Below, one piece after another: positions 14,456 to 18,695 of a stretch of DNA of 18,695 nucleotides (position 1 is the stretch's first letter; each line of letters opens with the position of its first letter). The stretch spans positions 1-18,695 of the forward strand of contig JAJDDU010000545.1 in NCBI GenBank assembly GCA_029260155.1, written 5' to 3'. The notes beneath the pieces are model-generated. The model made no database searches. It was not told the origin of the DNA and worked only from the letters and a program-made list of their open reading frames with translations. This stretch comes from Phycisphaerae bacterium. Lineage in GTDB: Bacteria; Planctomycetota; Phycisphaerae; UBA1845. Both the position numbers and the translations under genes were made by a program.

Positions 14456-17143
14456 ATGGTCGAAGTCGGCAGCGCTATGGGTCGGGCCGTCTATTCCAGC
14501 CGCTACGTTTTGATCTTGGCGCTAACTTGGACCGCAGCGGTGGTCGTCTCGCTGGGTTGGAGTCACCGCAGCACCAAGGCGGGCGCCTTCGAGCAAGCGA
14601 GGGCTGCAACGCGAGGCGCGTTCTACAAAGAACAAGCGTTTTGGCAGTGGGTCGCCCGTCACGGTGGGGTCTACGTGCCGCTGACGGAGCAATCACCCGC
14701 CAGCCCCTATCTCTCTCACATCGAGGATCGCGATGTCGTTACGCCGTCGGGCAGAGTATTGACGCTGGCAAACCCGTCCTACATGACGCGCCAAGTCCAC
14801 CAAGTGGGAGTCGCGGAGTACGGTCTCCACGGCCACCTGACGAGCCTCACGCCCATCCGACGTGAGAATGCCGCGGACCCGTGGGAGATGCGCGCACTCG
14901 AAGCTTTCGAACGTGGCGAGACCGAGATTAGTTCCGTCGAGACGATTGGGAGCGAACCCTATATGCGTCTCATGAAGCCGCTTGTCGCGGGCGCGCACTG
15001 CCTGAAGTGCCACGCCGCACACGGCTACCGCGAAGGCGACATGCTGGGGGGAATCAGTGTGTCAGCCTCTTTGACGCCCTATCTGGCGACCGCGCGAAGT
15101 CAGATGCGCCCGACTGCCGCGGGTCACGCATGCGTCTGGCTGCTGGGACTGCTCGGGCTCACGCTCAGCCACCGCCGGATCCAGACTCGCGAGAACGCCA
15201 GAGCCCGTTTCGAGACGGCGTTGGGCGACAGTGAAGAACGCCACAGAACCTACGTGGACAACTCACCCCATGGCATCTACGTCGTCGATGAGACCGGACG
15301 GTATTCAGATGTCAACGATGCCGCATGCAAACTCACGGGGTACAGCGAAGCCGAACTCCTGAGCATGTCCATCTCCGATCTCATCGCACCTGATTCCGAC
15401 GCCCAGCGCCGCGGCCGAGCGACGTTTGAGCAGCTAGTCCGCACCGGGAAGATGACATGCGATCTGCCCATTCGCCGAAAAGACGGATCGCTGTTCGAGA
15501 TGTCCATCACAACCGTCAAACTCTCTGAAGACCGCTACATGGCTTTCGCCAGCGACATCACGGAAAGCAAACGCGCCGAAGAGAAACTCCAGCGCGAACG
15601 CCGCCTGTTCATGGGCGGGCCTGTCGTGGTGTTCCGATGGGTCAACGCACCGGGTTGGCCCGTGGAATACGTTTCGCCCAACGTCATCGATCTATTCGGG
15701 CATTCGTCCGAGGACTTCATCACCGGGCGCGTTCCCTATGCCGACGTCGTTCATGGCGACGATCTTGATCGTATTGCGGCGGAGGTCGCCGAACACAGCG
15801 CCGCGGGTGTCGCGTGTTTCGAACAGGAATACCGCATCAATCTGCCGGGCGGCGAGGTGCGATGGTTGTACGACTTCACGGTCCTGAATCGCGACCAGGC
15901 CGGTGTGATCACCCATTATGATGGATACGTACTCGACGCGACGGAACGTAAGCGGGCGGAGGAGCAGCGCCGACAACTCGAAGAACAACTCCGCCATAAT
16001 CAGAAAATGGAAGCCATTGGCCAACTCGCAGCCGGCGTCGCGCACGAGTTCAACAACCTGATCGCCGGCGTTCTCGGAAACGCCGAGCTCCTGCTGCATA
16101 GCCGGGAACACGAGACACCCGATGCGTTCAAACAGCCGTTGGCGGACATCGTGACGTCCGGTCAACGTGCCGCCAAGCTCACCCGCCAACTGCTCACGTT
16201 CAGTCGCAGGGAAGTGATCAATGTGGCGATCATGGATCTCAACCAGGTTGTCTCCGATGCGGAACGCCTCCTTCGGTCCATGATCGGCGACCACATCGTG
16301 CTGGAGACCGCGTTGGCCGCGGACCTCAAACCGATCCAGGCGGACGCCGGAGAGGTCGAGCAGATCATCATGAACCTCGTGATCAATGCACGCGATGCGA
16401 TGCCGGAGGGCGGCATGCTGAGCGTGCGCACCGGCGAGGTCGTCATCGACGAGCGGCAGGCATCTGTTCACGCCAAGGCGCAGCCCGGACCCCACGCCGT
16501 CCTGTCCGTCATCGACACGGGATCTGGAATCCCCGAGGAGCACCTCGATCGTATCTTCGAGCCGTTCTTCACCACAAAAGCGATCGGGCAGGGGACCGGT
16601 TTGGGGTTGTCAACGGTGTTCGCCATTGTCGGCAGGGCGGGGGGCTACATCGAAGTGGACAGCCAGCCGGGGGGCGGGACTAGCTTCCACGTCTACCTGC
16701 CCCAGAGCGATGGAACCGCCATCCCGACTGTCGAAGCGTCGTCGGTCGAAGCATGCGTCGGCGGTAGCGAGACAATTCTCGTGTGCGATGACGAGGACAT
16801 TGTGGGCCAAGTGATCGCTCAGCTGCTTCAATCGGCGGGGTACACCGTGCTTCTTGCCGACAGCGGAGCGCGGGCGTTGGCGTTGGCTGCGTCCCGTCCC
16901 GGCAAGATCGCGCTGTTGCTGACCGACGTCGCGATGCCTGAAATGAACGGCTGCGAGCTCGCCGAGCGTTTGGGCCGCCAATACGCCGACCTCAGAGTCA
17001 TCTACATGTCGGGATCTGACCCCGGCGCTCTGAAGGCCGACGGTAGTATCGGCGCAGGCGATGTCGCTCTGCAGAAACCCATCTCGCGCGATGCGCTCCT
17101 TCGGAACGTGCGCGAAGTTATGCAATCGCCACGCCTACCGTGA
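14456..17143 (+). CDS. Membrane hybrid histidine kinase with haem-motif (Tll0287-like) sensor, two PAS domains and receiver
   Basis: The 895-residue product begins with a membrane segment (about 17-36), then a periplasmic sensor resembling the Tll0287-like/DUF3365 domain with CLKCH (182-186), then a second membrane segment (about 222-238). PAS domains cover about 258-372 and 384-500. The phosphoacceptor histidine is H530 in GVAHEFNN. The ATP-binding domain shows NLVINARDA (640-648), DTGSGI (687-692), FEPFFTTK and GTGLGLSTV. The receiver (772-890) has acidic D778 and D779, phosphoacceptor D824 in LLTDVAMPEMNG, S852 and K874. GGAG lies eight bases before the ATG. The CXXCH motif suggests bound haem, so sensing of redox state or a gas ligand is inferred. 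The output is relayed through the receiver to an unseen phosphotransfer partner or regulator. No response regulator gene is adjacent. Confidence 0.93.
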   Translation: MVEVGSAMGRAVYSSRYVLILALTWTAAVVVSLGWSHRSTKAGAFEQARAATRGAFYKEQAFWQWVARHGGVYVPLTEQSPASPYLSHIEDRDVVTPSGRVLTLANPSYMTRQVHQVGVAEYGLHGHLTSLTPIRRENAADPWEMRALEAFERGETEISSVETIGSEPYMRLMKPLVAGAHCLKCHAAHGYREGDMLGGISVSASLTPYLATARSQMRPTAAGHACVWLLGLLGLTLSHRRIQTRENARARFETALGDSEERHRTYVDNSPHGIYVVDETGRYSDVNDAACKLTGYSEAELLSMSISDLIAPDSDAQRRGRATFEQLVRTGKMTCDLPIRRKDGSLFEMSITTVKLSEDRYMAFASDITESKRAEEKLQRERRLFMGGPVVVFRWVNAPGWPVEYVSPNVIDLFGHSSEDFITGRVPYADVVHGDDLDRIAAEVAEHSAAGVACFEQEYRINLPGGEVRWLYDFTVLNRDQAGVITHYDGYVLDATERKRAEEQRRQLEEQLRHNQKMEAIGQLAAGVAHEFNNLIAGVLGNAELLLHSREHETPDAFKQPLADIVTSGQRAAKLTRQLLTFSRREVINVAIMDLNQVVSDAERLLRSMIGDHIVLETALAADLKPIQADAGEVEQIIMNLVINARDAMPEGGMLSVRTGEVVIDERQASVHAKAQPGPHAVLSVIDTGSGIPEEHLDRIFEPFFTTKAIGQGTGLGLSTVFAIVGRAGGYIEVDSQPGGGTSFHVYLPQSDGTAIPTVEASSVEACVGGSETILVCDDEDIVGQVIAQLLQSAGYTVLLADSGARALALAASRPGKIALLLTDVAMPEMNGCELAERLGRQYADLRVIYMSGSDPGALKADGSIGAGDVALQKPISRDALLRNVREVMQSPRLP

Positions 17144-18076
17144 ATGCTGTGCCACCATGCCGGGGGGAACGAAAATGACCTTGTGTTCTATCTCGGCGGT
17201 AGGGACGCGAAAGATCTGCCCTTTTTCGTTAGTGAGAATAAGGTCTTCACCATCGAAAGCGCAGCCCTCGACTTGGTCTTCGGGGTAGCGAACGAAGGTC
17301 GGGCGGGCGCCGGCAACGGGTGTCATGTCTTTGCTAACACGGTAGATCCACGTCTGGCGCGTGGTGCAAACCGCCAACGAAGTGCCATCGCCTGACACGT
17401 CGGCCCCGCTGGCACGGTCGGCGCGAAGGGCGGCGATCTCGTTCATACGCAACGCGCCGCCGTCGCCGGGATCCAAACGGTAAATCCGGGCGCGGTTTTT
17501 GTCGTGACGACTGATCACGTACATCTGGCCGTCGCGTACGAACAGGGCTTCGGCGTCGAAAGGCTTGTCGGGATAGGTCAGCGTGTAGGTGGCGGCCGGT
17601 GCGATGCTCTTGCCACCGTCCTTGTAGGGGTTGGGCTCTGGAATCTTGTAAATGTAGCGGTGCATGGCGATACGCAAGTTGTTCCCTGTGTCCGCGATGT
17701 ACAAGTAGCCCTTGTCGTCGATCGCGATGTCTTCCCAGTCGATGTTGACCGCACCCACGTTGACGCGTGCGACGATTTTTCCGTCTTCGGTGACGGCGAA
17801 TATGGCGGCTGCGCTGAACGAATCGTTGTGCGTCCAGAAGATACCCGGATACCGGCGACTGGCGACCACGCCGGACGACTCGGGAATCATCGTCGTGTCC
17901 ATGAGTCCCACAGGCCGCCAGGGCTTGCGTACGCCATCGACGTGCGCCCAGATGTCATTCTCGGCGAGGGGCTGCGCACGTCGCTGTGCCGTGATGAACC
18001 CCGCCCCGCAGAGCACGATCACGGTAGTGACAGACGAGCTAAGGAGCAGGCAACGTCGTTTGGTCATAACCAGCAT
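17135..18076 (-). CDS. Secreted propeller-like protein of unknown function
   Basis: The 313-residue product has a basic N-terminus and a hydrophobic signal segment (about 10-30). The rest reads as repeated beta-strand blades: SSGVVASRRYPGIFWTHNDS, DWEDIAIDDKGYLYIADTG, IYKIPEPNP, FDAEALFVRDGQMYVISR and VEGCAFDGEDLILTNEKG. This spacing of D/G-rich turns suggests a six- or seven-bladed beta-propeller. I recognise the pattern from bacterial secreted proteins of unknown role but know no activity. The start may be ATG 18076 or the in-frame ATG at 18067; neither has a clear ribosome binding site. Its last nine bases overlap the end of the convergent kinase gene. It lies 52 bp downstream of lysA on the same strand. 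Confidence 0.8.
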   Translation of the reverse strand: MLVMTKRRCLLLSSSVTTVIVLCGAGFITAQRRAQPLAENDIWAHVDGVRKPWRPVGLMDTTMIPESSGVVASRRYPGIFWTHNDSFSAAAIFAVTEDGKIVARVNVGAVNIDWEDIAIDDKGYLYIADTGNNLRIAMHRYIYKIPEPNPYKDGGKSIAPAATYTLTYPDKPFDAEALFVRDGQMYVISRHDKNRARIYRLDPGDGGALRMNEIAALRADRASGADVSGDGTSLAVCTTRQTWIYRVSKDMTPVAGARPTFVRYPEDQVEGCAFDGEDLILTNEKGQIFRVPTAEIEHKVIFVPPGMVAQHSR

Positions 18077-18128
18077 ACGTATCGGCAGGCGCGTCGGTTC
18101 GGATTGAGCGCCGATCAGGCACGCGGCG

Positions 18129-18695
18129 TCAGATGCGTTCGAGGTTGATCATGTCGTCGAATGTCTCGCGACGACGAATGAGGCGGAAGCTGTCACCCTC
18201 GACCAGAACCTCCGCCGCCAGGGGGCGGGAGTTGTAGCGGCTGCCCATGACGCTGGCGTACGCCCCGGCTGAGAATATCGCGAGGAGATCACCACGTCCC
18301 ATGGGCGGGAGCCAGCGGTCCTTCGCGAGAAAATCGCCGCTCTCACACACCGGCCCCACAACATCCATCAGAATGCTGCCGGCGGGTTTCAGATTCGCGG
18401 ATCGCTGTGGCGGCACGAAGCCCGGCGGTGGTACGACGGGCCACGCGAAGTGGAAAGCTTCGTAGAGTGCAGGTCTGAGCAACTCGGTCATGGCGGCGTC
18501 GATGATGAGGAACTGCTTGTCGCCGCCTGCTTTGGTGAAGATGGTTCGGCCGACGAGGACGCCGGCGTTGGCCGCGATGGAGCGACCGGGTTCAAGAACA
18601 AGTTTCAGATCCTTGCCCCTGAGGATTGGGACCAGGGCATCTGCGTAGTCTTTAGCGGGTGGGGCTTCGCTTTCTGTGTAGTGGGCTCCGAATCC
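18129..18695 (-). CDS. lysA: Diaminopimelate decarboxylase, C-terminal part (gene runs off window)
   Basis: This PLP enzyme makes L-lysine from meso-diaminopimelate, the last step of lysine synthesis. The visible 188 residues are the C-terminal half, and the reading frame is open to the window edge, so the N-terminus lies beyond 18695. Diagnostic stretches are LEPGRSIAANAGVLV (33-47 of the visible part), VVGPVCESGDFLAKDR with the active-site Cys and Glu, and GAYASVMGSRYNSRPLAAEVLV. The stop is at 18129. An internal ATG at 18491 is not the start, because the family sequence continues upstream of it. Confidence 0.95.
   Translation of the reverse strand, partial: GFGAHYTESEAPPAKDYADALVPILRGKDLKLVLEPGRSIAANAGVLVGRTIFTKAGGDKQFLIIDAAMTELLRPALYEAFHFAWPVVPPPGFVPPQRSANLKPAGSILMDVVGPVCESGDFLAKDRWLPPMGRGDLLAIFSAGAYASVMGSRYNSRPLAAEVLVEGDSFRLIRRRETFDDMINLERI

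Noticed and set aside
14017..14457. Minus-strand frame in the gap before the kinase
   Set aside because: No recognisable domain; the composition fits chance. Kept only as a possible unknown small gene.
15692..16543. Minus-strand frame of 283 codons inside the kinase gene
   Set aside because: It lies entirely opposite a clear histidine kinase coding region and is a GC-rich shadow frame.

Overview
The window is GC-rich bacterial DNA that most resembles Planctomycetota of the Phycisphaerae type. This is inferred from gene content, not from a marker gene. The clues are many large secreted proteins, dockerin-like modules (one of the ordinary Asp-rich kind and two pairs of a cysteine-rich variant), a PEP-CTERM sorting tail, secreted proteins with CXXCH haem motifs, and GC-rich perfect palindromes between genes. 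I see no rRNA, tRNA, CRISPR array, insertion sequence or phage structural block.

Layout. Positions 1-892 hold no gene I can support. A + strand pair follows. The first (893-3457) is a secreted fibre-like protein with a GNVGIGT/YadA-like repeat body, an intramolecular-chaperone (peptidase S74) domain and a C-terminal coiled coil. The second (3454-4575) overlaps it by four bases and is a secreted protein with two cysteine-type dockerin-like repeats and a cohesin-like C-terminal domain. Next come two divergent enzymes that both use S-adenosylmethionine: protein-L-isoaspartate methyltransferase (4601-5254, minus) and a SAM hydroxide adenosyltransferase (5310-6119, plus). Their 55-bp divergent gap contains a perfect 30-bp palindrome. 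An atypical SDR gene (6122-6964) is coupled to the second enzyme and ends in another GC-rich palindrome.

The minus-strand stretch 6999-11581 holds four genes. One is a three-CXXCH secreted protein combining a choice-of-anchor V/Reeler-like domain, a canonical dockerin pair and cytochrome c modules (6999-8426). One is a small PEP-CTERM protein with one CXXCH motif (8614-9264). The last two are an apparent operon of a UbiA-family prenyltransferase resembling decaprenyl-phosphate phosphoribosyltransferase (10628-11581) and an extended SDR epimerase/dehydratase (9488-10585), probably acting on a lipid-linked or nucleotide-linked sugar.

On the plus strand, 12002-14020 encodes a large secreted Cys-rich protein. 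Its C-terminal half is a paralogue of the 3454-4575 protein, and its N-terminal half is an internal duplication. A membrane hybrid histidine kinase (14456-17143) carries a periplasmic CLKCH motif in a Tll0287-like sensor region, then two PAS domains, the kinase core and a receiver. It converges on a secreted propeller-like protein (17135-18076, minus). The C-terminal half of diaminopimelate decarboxylase (lysA, 18129-18695, minus) runs off the window edge.

The themes are cell-surface assembly and extracytoplasmic haem. The most unusual material is the cysteine-substituted dockerin-like/cohesin-like architecture, repeated in two genes about 8 kb apart, and the palindrome shared by two SAM-consuming enzymes.
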